Below are positions 1-7,581 of a stretch of DNA of 60,760 nt, piece after piece (the stretch's first letter is position 1; the number at the start of each line of letters is the position of its first letter). Location: contig CAIVGN010000132.1 of NCBI GenBank assembly GCA_903905455.1, positions 1-60,760 of the forward strand, written 5' to 3'. The notes under the pieces are model-generated. The model searched no databases, was not told where the DNA came from, and saw only the letters and a program-made list of their open reading frames with translations. The DNA is from an uncultured Archangium sp. GTDB taxonomy: Bacteria > Myxococcota > Myxococcia > Myxococcales > Myxococcaceae. A program made the translations under genes and the position numbers.

Positions 1-1
1 C

Positions 2-34
2 GACACGTTCACCCAGCTGTCGAGCGGCAACTGA
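2..34 (+). CDS. possible 3' end of an upstream gene (partial)
   Basis: An open frame entering from the left edge reads DTFTQLSSGN and stops at TGA 32-34. Nothing identifies the product. Another frame also stops nearby (TGA 40-42), so the choice rests only on the residue mix. The next gene converges on it and ends at 43. Confidence 0.25.
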   Translation, partial: DTFTQLSSGN

Positions 35-42
35 TCAGCTGA

Positions 43-1026
43 TCACAGCCAGCCGAGGGCGAGGTAGCTCTCGGCGCTGCGCCGCAACGAATCATCGAGG
101 GTGCGCTTCGGGGCGTAGCCCAGCAGCTTCTTCGCCTTGTCGATGCGGCACGTCCAGCCCGGGGCGAGGAGCTGGCGCGCCAGCTTGCGGTTGAGCGGCA
201 GCTTCTTGCCGGTGAGGTTGCTCACCACGTCGGCGGCGGCGCCCAGGAGCGCGAGCACGCGCTCGGGCACCACCACGGTGCGCGGCGAGCACTTCAGCGC
301 GTCGGCGACGATGCGCATCAGTTGCTCGACGCTGGCGGTCTCGTCCGACGACGAGAAGAATGCCTCGCCCACGGCCTCTGGCCGGTCCGCCTGGAGCAGC
401 AGCTGGTCGACCACGTCTTCCACGTCGACGAACGAGAGCCGTCGCTCTGCGCCGCCGATGCGCAAGATGATGCCCTTCTTCACCAGCTTGAAGAACTGCA
501 GGTTCTCGTGGTCGCCGGGCCCGAGGATGCGCGAGGGGCGGCAGCAGGTGACCTCGAGGCGATCCCCAAACGAGAAGGCGATGCGCTCGGCCTCGGCCTT
601 CGACTCGCCGTACCATTCCTGCGGGTTGAAGCCGTCGCTCTCCACGCGGGCCACGCCGTCGATGGAAGGGCCGGTGGCGGCGAGCGATCCGACGAGCACC
701 AGGCGCCTGGCCCCGGCGGCGATCATCGCTTCCCCGACGTGACGCGTGCCCTCGGCGTTGACCTTCATGAAGTCGTCGCGCGTCGCGCCGCGGCGAATGC
801 CCGCGAGGTGAAACACGGTGTGCACGCCGGCCATCGCGGTGGTGAGTGATGCGGGTTGGGTGACGTCGCCGGGCACGATCGTCGCGGCGATTCCCTTCAA
901 CGCCGAGGCGTCGCTGGCTGGCCGCACGAGGCACTTCACGTCGTCTCCACGAGCGACGAGGGCCTTCGCGAGCCACGCGCCGAGGAAGCCGTTGGCGCCG
1001 GTGATCAGGGTCTGTCTGCTGCTCAT
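43..1026 (-). CDS. NAD-dependent epimerase/dehydratase family protein (extended SDR)
   Basis: A 327-residue extended short-chain dehydrogenase that probably acts on a nucleotide sugar or a steroid/flavonoid-like substrate in the cytoplasm. The Rossmann motif GANGFLG lies at residues 10-16, and the catalytic pair is Tyr139 and Lys143 in YGESK. The Val-Phe-His-Leu-Ala-Gly strand near residue 71 is typical of the family. I chose ATG 1026 because the Rossmann strand begins directly after it; the longer open frame upstream reads as non-protein. The specific substrate cannot be told from sequence. It is divergent from the SWIB gene, and its leader contains a small hairpin over the ribosome binding site. 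Confidence 0.85.
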   Translation of the reverse strand: MSSRQTLITGANGFLGAWLAKALVARGDDVKCLVRPASDASALKGIAATIVPGDVTQPASLTTAMAGVHTVFHLAGIRRGATRDDFMKVNAEGTRHVGEAMIAAGARRLVLVGSLAATGPSIDGVARVESDGFNPQEWYGESKAEAERIAFSFGDRLEVTCCRPSRILGPGDHENLQFFKLVKKGIILRIGGAERRLSFVDVEDVVDQLLLQADRPEAVGEAFFSSSDETASVEQLMRIVADALKCSPRTVVVPERVLALLGAAADVVSNLTGKKLPLNRKLARQLLAPGWTCRIDKAKKLLGYAPKRTLDDSLRRSAESYLALGWL

Positions 1027-1027
1027 G

Positions 1028-1044
1028 CGAGGGAGTTTCCCTCG
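1028..1044 (-). promoter_or_regulatory. hairpin covering the Shine-Dalgarno of the epimerase gene
   Basis: CGAGGGA (1028-1034) and TCCCTCG (1038-1044) form a perfect 7-bp stem with a 3-base loop, one base upstream of the epimerase ATG. On the minus-strand mRNA the 5' arm carries GAGGGA, the only Shine-Dalgarno-like sequence, so folding would hide it. Regulation is inferred, not shown. Confidence 0.4.
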
Positions 1045-1181
1045 AAAAAACTGATCGAAGGGCTGTTTTTCCCTCGGGCCGGTGCTAGCAACTCGCTCTC
1101 GGTTTTCCCAAAAGGAAGCCGTCAACGTCCCCGGGGAGGGGGCCTTCAGTCCACCGCAGTCCAACAAAGGAAGCACCATCA

Positions 1182-1472
1182 ATGGCCGCCAAGAAGCCTG
1201 CCGCGAAGAAGCCTGCTGCAAAGTCCGCTCGTAAGCCCAGCGCCGCGTTCATGAAGGAACTGCAGCCGTCGCCTGAGCTCTCCGAGGTCGTCGGCGCCAA
1301 GCCGCTGCCCCGCACCCAGGTCATCAAGAAGCTCTGGGAGTACTTCAAGAAGAACAAGCTGAACGATGGCCAGACCATCAACCTCGACGACAAGCTGAAG
1401 AAGGTCTACGGCAACAAGAAGACCATCAAGATGACGGAGGTCTCCAAGGCCTTCTCGCACCTCAAGGGCTGA
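1182..1472 (+). CDS. SWIB/MDM2 domain protein
   Basis: A 96-residue protein with a Lys/Ala-rich basic N-terminus (AAKKPAAKKPAAK repeats, residues 2-17) followed by one SWIB fold (about residues 25-95, including the LPRTQVIKKLWEYFKKN segment and the C-terminal KMTEVSKAFSHLKG). Free-standing SWIB proteins occur in chlamydiae and myxobacteria, and eukaryotic SWIB domains sit in chromatin remodellers. The basic tail suggests nucleic-acid binding, possibly as a nucleoid-associated protein. An AAAGGAAG ribosome site precedes ATG 1182. Transcription is monocistronic and ends at the strong terminator just downstream. Confidence 0.9.
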   Translation: MAAKKPAAKKPAAKSARKPSAAFMKELQPSPELSEVVGAKPLPRTQVIKKLWEYFKKNKLNDGQTINLDDKLKKVYGNKKTIKMTEVSKAFSHLKG

Positions 1473-1494
1473 GTCTCACCCGCTGGTGCTTCAC

Positions 1495-1534
1495 AAGGGC
1501 TCGCTCCTCATATGGGAGCGGGCCCTTTGTTTTT
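1495..1534 (+). terminator. intrinsic terminator of the SWIB gene
   Basis: A 13-bp stem (1495-1507 with 1515-1527, one G-U pair) closes a 7-base loop and is followed by TGTTTTT. It is the clearest rho-independent terminator in the window and lies 23 bases after the SWIB stop codon. Confidence 0.9.
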
Positions 1535-1567
1535 CTGGACGCGGTGCCCTTCCAAGAAGAGACGCGC

Positions 1568-2242
1568 ATGACGAAGCGGGTGTTGTTGCTCAAGCCGGGC
1601 GTGACGAGTTCGAAGGCGGTGCTCGGTGACTACGAGGCGTGGTTCGCGCGCGCCAGCGGGGCCCAGATGCACCCGGTGGAGCTGCACGCGGGGGAGCGGG
1701 CGCCGGGGGCCGGGGCCTTCGACGCGGTGATCATGACCGGCTCACCGCTCACGGTGACGCAGCCGGTGGCGTGGATGGAGCGCGCGGCGGACTACCTGCT
1801 GGAGGTCGCCGCGCAGGGCACGCCGGTGCTGGGGGTGTGCTTCGGTCACCAGCTGCTCGCGTGGCGCGCGGGGGCGAAGGTGGTGCGCAACCCGAAGGGC
1901 CGCGAGCTGGGCACGGTGTCGGTGGAGCTGACCCCGAGCGGCCTCGGCTCTCCGCTCTTCACGGGCTTCCCGCCGCGCTTCGAGGTGCAGGCCACGCACG
2001 AAGACATGGTGGTGGCCGGCCCCGGGCTCGCGGTGCTGGCGACCAACGCGCACTGCGAGGTGCAGGCCTTCGCCCTGGGACCGCGTACCTTCGGCGTGCA
2101 GTTCCACCCGGAGATGGACGCCACCTCCATCGGCTACTGCATCGGGTCGCAGGACACGCGGGACGAAGATCGCGCGGCGGCGGTGGCGCGCGAGAGTGAC
2201 TGGGGTGCGGCGTTGCTGCGGCGGTTCCTGGAGCTCTCATGA
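1568..2242 (+). CDS. class I glutamine amidotransferase (GMP synthase GATase-like)
   Basis: A stand-alone 224-residue glutaminase domain of the GuaA N-terminal type. Nucleophile Cys91 sits in GVCFGHQLL, and His180 and Glu182 in VQFHPEM complete the catalytic triad. There is no synthase domain, so it resembles the YbgA/GuaA-like free GATases whose acceptors are mostly unknown. I prefer ATG 1568 (MTKRVLLLKP, preceded by AAGAAGAGA) over GTG 1544, which would add eight unconvincing residues. It is translationally coupled to the next lipoprotein gene through an ATGA overlap. Confidence 0.88.
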   Translation: MTKRVLLLKPGVTSSKAVLGDYEAWFARASGAQMHPVELHAGERAPGAGAFDAVIMTGSPLTVTQPVAWMERAADYLLEVAAQGTPVLGVCFGHQLLAWRAGAKVVRNPKGRELGTVSVELTPSGLGSPLFTGFPPRFEVQATHEDMVVAGPGLAVLATNAHCEVQAFALGPRTFGVQFHPEMDATSIGYCIGSQDTRDEDRAAAVARESDWGAALLRRFLELS

Positions 2243-2643
2243 ACAAGGGGTGGTGGCTGGTGATGTTGGCCGCGGCGGGGTGCAAGCCGCCCGTGGGCGC
2301 GGCGGTCACCTCGTGCGAGGTGCCCCTGCTGAAGACCGGCGCGGCCCGCGACTGCACGGTGGAGGTGGTGCGCTTCGAGGGCCCCACGTCGGCGTGGTTC
2401 TCGACCGACTCGAAGAACCGCAAGGCGAAGGTGCGGCTCGAGCTCCAGGTGGCGAAGGGGCAGGTGAAGGCCACGGTGCGCCGCTTCGAGGGCGAGCCCC
2501 TGGCGTTCACCGTGGGGCAGGCGCCCCAGGTGCTCGAGCTGGAGACGTCGATGGGCAACAACCAGCGCTTCGAGCTGGCCCTGGAGCCCCTGGGCGCGGC
2601 CGTCGAAGGGCTGACAGGCACGGTGAACTATTCCAGCCCCTGA
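2239..2643 (+). CDS. hypothetical lipoprotein
   Basis: A 134-residue protein starting at ATG 2239 inside the ATGA overlap with the amidotransferase stop. The N-terminus is short and hydrophobic with a lipobox-like LAAAGC, giving a lipidated Cys15. The rest is a single beta-rich domain with a possible disulfide (Cys26 and Cys39). I do not recognise the family. It is probably exported to the periplasm and membrane-anchored. The coupling to the amidotransferase is positional only. Confidence 0.75.
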   Translation: MNKGWWLVMLAAAGCKPPVGAAVTSCEVPLLKTGAARDCTVEVVRFEGPTSAWFSTDSKNRKAKVRLELQVAKGQVKATVRRFEGEPLAFTVGQAPQVLELETSMGNNQRFELALEPLGAAVEGLTGTVNYSSP

Positions 2644-2652
2644 CGCTTCGGC

Positions 2653-2680
2653 GTGACAGGTGCGGCTCGTCACATACAGT
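2653..2680 (+). promoter_or_regulatory. glgX promoter, predicted leaderless
   Basis: -35 GTGACA (2653-2658), a 16-base spacer, then -10 TACAGT (2675-2680). The glgX GTG begins 7 bases after the -10, with no ribosome binding site between. Confidence 0.6.
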
Positions 2681-2687
2681 GCGAGCC

Positions 2688-4817
2688 GTGCCTGGTTTCG
2701 ACGTCTGGCCTGGAGTGCCGTACCCGCTGGGCGCCACCTGTGACGCGCAGGGCGTGAACTTCGCCCTCGCTTCCCACCACGCGACGGCGGTCGAGCTGTG
2801 CCTCTTCGACCCCATCGATCCCGACCGCGAGCTGGCCCGGCTGACGCTGCGGGACCAGACGAACCACGTGTTCCACGGCTACGTGCCGGGGCTCAAGACG
2901 GGCGCGCTCTACGCCTACCGGGTGCATGGGCCCTGGGCACCGCACGACGGGCACCGCTTCAATCCGCACAAGCTGGTGATGGACCCCTATGCGCTGGCGC
3001 TCTCGGGCAAGCCCGACTGGTCGGCGCCGCTGCTGGGACACAAGCGTGGCCACGTCAACACGCTCGACGTGCAGGACTCGGCCATGGGCGCCCCGCGCTG
3101 CGTGGTGGTGGAGGACGACTTCGACTGGCGCGGCGATCAACGCCCCGAGGTCATCTGGCGCAAGGCCCTGCTCTACGAGCTCCACGTCAAGGGCTTCACC
3201 GCCCAGCACCCCGAGATCCCCGAGGTCTTGCGCGGCACCTACGCCGGCCTCGCGCACCCCGCGGCCATCGAGCACCTGCTCAAGCTGGGGGTGACCAGCG
3301 TCGAGCTGCTGCCGGTGCACGAGTGCGCGCCCGAGGGCTTCCTGCAAGAGCGCGGGCTCACCAACTACTGGGGCTACAACACCCTGGGCTTCTTCGCGCC
3401 CGACCAGCGCTTCAGCGCCTCGGGCACCCGGGGCCAGCAGGTGCGCGAGTTCAAGGAGATGGTGCGCTCGCTGCACCTCGCGGGCATCGAGGTGATCCTC
3501 GACGTGGTCTTCAACCACTCGTGCGAGGGCAACGAGCAGGGCCCGACGCTCTCCTTCCGCGGCATCGACAACGCGACCTACTACTGGCTCGACGAGCGCG
3601 ATCGCTCCAGGTCGCGGGACTTCACCGGCTGCGGCAACTCGCTGGCGCTGCACCGGCCGCAGGTGCTCAAGCTGGTGCTCGACTCGCTGCGCTACTGGGT
3701 GCGCGAGATGCACGTCGACGGGTTCCGCTTCGACCTCGCCACCACCCTGGCCCGCGCGCCGTCGGGCGAGTTCGACCCCAACGCGTCGTTCTTCGCCACC
3801 CTGTTCCAGGACCCGGTGCTCTCGCGCGTGAAGCTCATCGCCGAGCCGTGGGACGTGGGGCCCGACGGGTACCGCCTGGGCAACTACCCGATGATCTTCG
3901 CGGAGTGGAACGACCGCTACCGCACCACGCTGCGGCGCTTCTGGCGCGGCGACGGCGGGCAGCTGGCCGAGCTCGGTTCGCGGCTCTCCGGCAGCTCCGA
4001 CTTCTTCCGGGTCTCGGGACGGCGGCCCAGCGCGTCGGTGAACTACGTGGCCTGCCACGACGGCTTCACGCTCCACGATCTCGTCAGCTACCAGCGCAAG
4101 CACAACGAGACGAACCTGGAGGAGAACCGCGACGGCGCCGACGAGAACCAGTCGTCGAACGCCGGGGTGGAAGGCGAGAGCGACGACCCGGCGATCATCG
4201 AGGCGCGCGATCGCCTGATGCGCAACCTCCTCACCTCGCTCTTCCTCTCGGTGGGCACGCCGATGCTGCAGGCCGGCGACGAGTTCGGGCGCACCCAGCA
4301 CGGCAACAACAACGCCTATTGCCAGGACAACTCGCTGTCCTGGGTGAACTGGAACCTGACGGTGCGGCAGCGCGCGCTGCTCGCCTTCACCCAGCGGCTC
4401 TCGGCGCTGCGCCAGGGCCAGCCGGTGCTCCTGCGGCGCAACTTCTTCCTCGGGGAGGCGCTCGACGACTCGCGGTTCCGCGACCTCGCCTGGTTCCACC
4501 CCGCGGGCCACGAGCTGGCCCCGGACGAGTGGCGCAACCCCGAGCTGCGCTGCTTCGGGGTGTTCTTCGGCGGCGACGCCATCACCATGCGCGACCCGAC
4601 CGGCCACCGCGTGGTGGGCGACACGCTCCTGGCGTACTTGAACGCGGGCCCTTCGCCGGTGCGCGTGGTGATGCCGCCCTCGGCCTGGGGCACGGGCTGG
4701 GAGCTGCTGCTGGAGACGGCCACCGACGAGGCCCGCGCGCTGGAGTGCGGCCCGGGCGAGGTGATCGTGGTGCCCCACTGCGCAGTGCTCGTGCTGAGGC
4801 TGCGAACGGGTCATTGA
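2688..4817 (+). CDS. glgX: glycogen debranching enzyme GlgX (GH13)
   Basis: A 709-residue GlgX/isoamylase-type enzyme that hydrolyses alpha-1,6 branches of phosphorylase-trimmed glycogen in the cytoplasm. An N-terminal CBM48-like domain (from PGFDVWPGVPYPLGA) precedes the GH13 barrel. Conserved region I is DVVFNH; the nucleophile is Asp349 in DGFRFDLA; the acid/base is Glu386 in IAEPWD; and the region IV equivalent is ACHDGFTLHD. The length fits the family (about 650-720). I chose GTG 2688 because the family N-terminus begins there and the promoter lies immediately upstream. No other glycogen genes are adjacent. Confidence 0.95.
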   Translation: MPGFDVWPGVPYPLGATCDAQGVNFALASHHATAVELCLFDPIDPDRELARLTLRDQTNHVFHGYVPGLKTGALYAYRVHGPWAPHDGHRFNPHKLVMDPYALALSGKPDWSAPLLGHKRGHVNTLDVQDSAMGAPRCVVVEDDFDWRGDQRPEVIWRKALLYELHVKGFTAQHPEIPEVLRGTYAGLAHPAAIEHLLKLGVTSVELLPVHECAPEGFLQERGLTNYWGYNTLGFFAPDQRFSASGTRGQQVREFKEMVRSLHLAGIEVILDVVFNHSCEGNEQGPTLSFRGIDNATYYWLDERDRSRSRDFTGCGNSLALHRPQVLKLVLDSLRYWVREMHVDGFRFDLATTLARAPSGEFDPNASFFATLFQDPVLSRVKLIAEPWDVGPDGYRLGNYPMIFAEWNDRYRTTLRRFWRGDGGQLAELGSRLSGSSDFFRVSGRRPSASVNYVACHDGFTLHDLVSYQRKHNETNLEENRDGADENQSSNAGVEGESDDPAIIEARDRLMRNLLTSLFLSVGTPMLQAGDEFGRTQHGNNNAYCQDNSLSWVNWNLTVRQRALLAFTQRLSALRQGQPVLLRRNFFLGEALDDSRFRDLAWFHPAGHELAPDEWRNPELRCFGVFFGGDAITMRDPTGHRVVGDTLLAYLNAGPSPVRVVMPPSAWGTGWELLLETATDEARALECGPGEVIVVPHCAVLVLRLRTGH

Positions 4818-4842
4818 CCTGCGGGGGCGGCGCTCTTAGAGG
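4814..4842 (+). promoter_or_regulatory. promoter of the TerC-family gene, predicted leaderless
   Basis: -35 TTGACC (4814-4819, overlapping the glgX stop), an exact 17-base spacer, -10 TAGAGG (4837-4842), then 6 bases to GTG 4849. There is no Shine-Dalgarno. Confidence 0.65.
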
Positions 4843-4848
4843 CATCGC

Positions 4849-5799
4849 GTGGGCACCCCCGTTCTCTGGGCATCATTTCTCGTCGGCGTGGTGATCGTCG
4901 TCGCCATCGATCTGTTCGCCGCCGGCGGCAAGGAAGTCACCCCCAAGAAGGCCGGCATCTGGACGGGCATCTGGGTCTCGCTCTCGCTGGGCTTCGCGGG
5001 GTTCCTGCACACGCAGTACGGCACCACCGCGTCGGTGCCGTTCCTCACCGCCTACGTCATCGAGTACGCGCTCTCGGTCGACAACCTCTTCGTCTTCCTC
5101 GTCATCTTCAGCGCGTTCAAGGTGGGCAACCGCGCCCAGCACCGGCTCCTCTACTGGGGCATCATCGGGGCCTTCATCTTGCGCGGCACGCTCATCGTCC
5201 TGGGCACGGCGCTGGTGACGAAGTTCGAGTGGCTGCTCTACGTGTTCGGCGTCTTCCTGCTCTACACGGCCTACAAGCTGCTGTTCTCGAAGGCCGAGGA
5301 CGAAGAGGTCGACCCCGAGCAGAACCCGCTGCTCAAGTGGGGCCGCCGGGTGTTGCCGGTCTCGTCGCAGGACCACGGGCTGGCGTTCTTCGTGCGCGAG
5401 GGCGGCAAGCTGGTGGTCACGCCGCTGTTCCTGGTGCTGCTGGTGGTCGAGACGAGCGACATCCTCTTCGCGCTCGATTCGATCCCCGCGGTGCTGGCCA
5501 TCAGCCAGGACCCGTTCATCGTCTTCAGCTCCAACGCCTGCGCCATCCTGGGCCTGCGCTCGCTGTTCTTCCTCGTCAGCTCGTTGATGGACAAGTTCCG
5601 GTACCTGAAGATCGGGCTGGGGGTGATCCTCGCGTTCGTGGGCGGCAAGCTGATCCTCGAGACGGCGTTCGCCGAGTGGGCGCGGCACCACGAGACCATC
5701 GTCATCGTCGTCTCGCTCTCGGTGATCGTGCTGAGCCTCTCGATCTCCATTCTCGCGTCGACCTTCATCAAGCCCAAAGACGCTCCGGCGGAGCCCTGA
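4849..5799 (+). CDS. TerC/Alx family integral membrane protein
   Basis: A 316-residue protein with about nine membrane helices. It shows both TerC signatures: an acidic ALSVDNLFVF helix and a second TSDILFALDSIPAV helix, whose Asp residues line the proposed metal path. TerC/Alx proteins are linked to manganese efflux, tellurite resistance and metalation of exported proteins in the inner membrane. GTG 4849 is supported by the promoter directly ahead and by the hydrophobic first helix. No yybP-ykoY riboswitch is visible in the 31-base gap, unlike many terC/mntP genes. Confidence 0.92.
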   Translation: MGTPVLWASFLVGVVIVVAIDLFAAGGKEVTPKKAGIWTGIWVSLSLGFAGFLHTQYGTTASVPFLTAYVIEYALSVDNLFVFLVIFSAFKVGNRAQHRLLYWGIIGAFILRGTLIVLGTALVTKFEWLLYVFGVFLLYTAYKLLFSKAEDEEVDPEQNPLLKWGRRVLPVSSQDHGLAFFVREGGKLVVTPLFLVLLVVETSDILFALDSIPAVLAISQDPFIVFSSNACAILGLRSLFFLVSSLMDKFRYLKIGLGVILAFVGGKLILETAFAEWARHHETIVIVVSLSVIVLSLSISILASTFIKPKDAPAEP

Positions 5800-5801
5800 C
5801 C

Positions 5802-6185
5802 ATGTCGAACACCGAGACCGAAGGCGTGCGCATCAAGGTGAAGGCCTCGTACTGGCCGGAGCGCAGCTCGCCCGACAACAACCAGTGGGCGTTCACCTAT
5901 TCGATCACCATCGCCAACGAGGGCCCGCGGGCGGCGACGCTCAAGGCGCGGCACTGGGTGATCACCGACGCCAACGGCCGGGTCGAAGAGGTGCGCGGCG
6001 AGGGCGTGGTGGGCAAGCAGCCCAAGCTCGAGGCGGGCAATACCTTCGAGTACACGAGCTGGGCGATGCTGCGCACGCCGTTCGGCACCATGAGCGGCGA
6101 GTACCTCATGGAACGCTCCGACGGGGCGCGCTTCGAGGCGAAGATCTCCGAGTTCGTGCTCACCCAGCCCAACGCGCTGAACTGA
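5802..6185 (+). CDS. apaG: ApaG/DUF525 domain protein
   Basis: A 127-residue protein matching the usual ApaG length. It has the immunoglobulin-like fold signature: YSITIANEG, RHWVITDANGR, GEGVVGKQP and the C-terminal GEYLMERSDG. ApaG function in bacteria is uncertain; the fold also occurs in FBXO3 and PolDIP2. ATG 5802 is two bases after the TerC stop, so the two are probably one operon. Its stop codon directly abuts that of the convergent tsaC gene, with no intergenic base. Confidence 0.92.
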   Translation: MSNTETEGVRIKVKASYWPERSSPDNNQWAFTYSITIANEGPRAATLKARHWVITDANGRVEEVRGEGVVGKQPKLEAGNTFEYTSWAMLRTPFGTMSGEYLMERSDGARFEAKISEFVLTQPNALN

Positions 6186-7151
6186 TCAGCCCGGGCGCGG
6201 GGCGGCGGCGCGCTGCAGGCGATCTCGCACCGCGAGGCCCAGTCCTGATTCGGGCGGCGGCACCGCGAGAATGAGATCGCCCAGGGCGTCGGCTTCCCGC
6301 AGCCGGGCGTAGAGCACCTGGGCGAAGCCCGCGTCACCTTCGGGCACCTCGAGCCGCACCACGCCCGCGGGCACCGGCACGGAGGCCGGCGCGAGCACCA
6401 CCACCCGGGCCCCGGTGGCCAGGCGGCGCTGGGCCTCGTCGTGGAGCGCCTCGGCGGTCACCAGCCACAGGCCGGCGCGGGGCGCGTAGTGCGACTCCAG
6501 CAGGCCGGGGGCGCGTACGTCGGTGGCGTGGGTCACCAGGGTCAGCGGCGCGCCCAGCACGGCCTCGATGGCCTCGCGGGAGATGCCACCGGGCCGCAGC
6601 AGCCGGGGGGGCTGGTGGGTGAGGTCGACGATGGTGCTCTCGACGCCGACCTGGCTGGGGCCGCCATCGAGCACGAGGTCGACGTCGCTGCCCAGCTCGT
6701 CGCGCACGTGTTGGGCGGTGGTGGGGCTGACCTTGCCGAAGCGGTTGGCCGAGGGCGCGGCGATGCCGCCCCCGAAGGCGCGCAGCAGCTCGAGGGCCAG
6801 GGGGTGCGAGGGCACGCGCAGGCCCACGGTGTCCTGGCCGCCGGTGACCGCGTCGGACACCGTCGCGTTGCGCTTGACGATGAGGGTCAGGGCGCCGGGC
6901 CAGAACGCCCGGGCCAGCTTCTCTCCGGCCTCGCCCAGGCCCAGGGTCCATTCGCGGGCGCGCTCCACGCTGGGCAGGTGGACGATCAGCGGGTGGCTCG
7001 AGGGGCGGCCCTTGACGGCGAAGATGCGGCGCACCGCGAGGTCGTTCGAGGCGTCGGCGCCCAGGCCGTAGACCGTCTCGGTGGGCAGGGCGATGAGGCC
7101 CCCTGCGCGGAGCACGTCGACGGCGCGGGAGATCTCGGGGGGCGGGGCCAC
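6186..7151 (-). CDS. tsaC: threonylcarbamoyl-AMP synthase (YrdC/Sua5 family)
   Basis: A 321-residue enzyme making threonylcarbamoyl-AMP from Thr, bicarbonate and ATP for tRNA t6A37 synthesis. The YrdC domain (about 1-200) carries [12 protein letters not shown] at 23-34 and [12 protein letters not shown] at 48-59, plus [10 protein letters not shown]-terminal Sua5 domain follows, joined by the linker motif [11 protein letters not shown]. It is therefore the long Sua5-type form. GTG 7151 has an AGGAAGAACGG ribosome site and begins the family N-terminus; the open frame upstream is not protein-like. It is divergent from queF, another tRNA modification gene. Confidence 0.93.
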   Translation of the reverse strand: MAPPPEISRAVDVLRAGGLIALPTETVYGLGADASNDLAVRRIFAVKGRPSSHPLIVHLPSVERAREWTLGLGEAGEKLARAFWPGALTLIVKRNATVSDAVTGGQDTVGLRVPSHPLALELLRAFGGGIAAPSANRFGKVSPTTAQHVRDELGSDVDLVLDGGPSQVGVESTIVDLTHQPPRLLRPGGISREAIEAVLGAPLTLVTHATDVRAPGLLESHYAPRAGLWLVTAEALHDEAQRRLATGARVVVLAPASVPVPAGVVRLEVPEGDAGFAQVLYARLREADALGDLILAVPPPESGLGLAVRDRLQRAAAPRPG

Positions 7152-7169
7152 CCGTTCTTCCTGCCGGAA

Positions 7170-7198
7170 TTGCGTGCACCGCGCCAGCCCGCTAGAGG
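7170..7198 (+). promoter_or_regulatory. queF promoter, predicted leaderless
   Basis: -35 TTGCGT (7170-7175), 17-base spacer, -10 TAGAGG (7193-7198), then 8 bases to the queF ATG. It lies in the 55-base gap shared with divergent tsaC. Confidence 0.6.
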
Positions 7199-7206
7199 CC
7201 CCGCCC

Positions 7207-7581
7207 ATGTCTGCCCAGCCTTCGAAGAACCTCGACACCTTCAAGAACCCCGCGCCGGTCCGTGACTACGAGATCGTCTTCGACTGCCCGGAGTTCACCT
7301 GCCTGTGCCCGCTGACCGGCCAGCCCGACTTCGCGACCTTCAAGATCTCCTACGTGCCCGACGAGAAGTGCATCGAGCTCAAGTCGCTCAAGCTCTACAT
7401 GTGGAGCTTCCGCAACGAGGGCGCCTTCCACGAGGCGGTGACCAACCGCATCCTCGAGGACCTGGTCAAGGCGTGCGCGCCGCGCAAGATGACCGTCTTC
7501 GGGCACTGGTGGGTGCGCGGGGGCATCACCACCGACGTGACGTGCACCTTCGAGAAGAAGGCCGCCAAGAAGAAGCGCTGA
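7207..7581 (+). CDS. queF: NADPH-dependent preQ0 reductase QueF
   Basis: A 124-residue unimodular QueF that reduces 7-cyano-7-deazaguanine to preQ1 in queuosine biosynthesis. The thioimide-forming Cys34 and Asp41 sit in [12 protein letters not shown]. The QueF signature [10 protein letters not shown] contains substrate-binding Glu57, and His75 follows in FHE. A basic KKAAKKKR tail ends the protein. ATG 7207 is the first start after the promoter. The stop codon abuts the stop of the convergent pseudokinase gene. Confidence 0.95.
   Translation: MSAQPSKNLDTFKNPAPVRDYEIVFDCPEFTCLCPLTGQPDFATFKISYVPDEKCIELKSLKLYMWSFRNEGAFHEAVTNRILEDLVKACAPRKMTVFGHWWVRGGITTDVTCTFEKKAAKKKR

Noticed and set aside
2670-4814. 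714-codon open frame opposite glgX
   Set aside because: It mirrors glgX codons, is rich in Arg, His, Val and Gly with no domain, and such frames oppose nearly every long gene here because of high third-position GC.
4818-4848. Search for a yybP-ykoY manganese riboswitch before the TerC-family gene
   Set aside because: The gap is only 31 bases and is fully used by the promoter.
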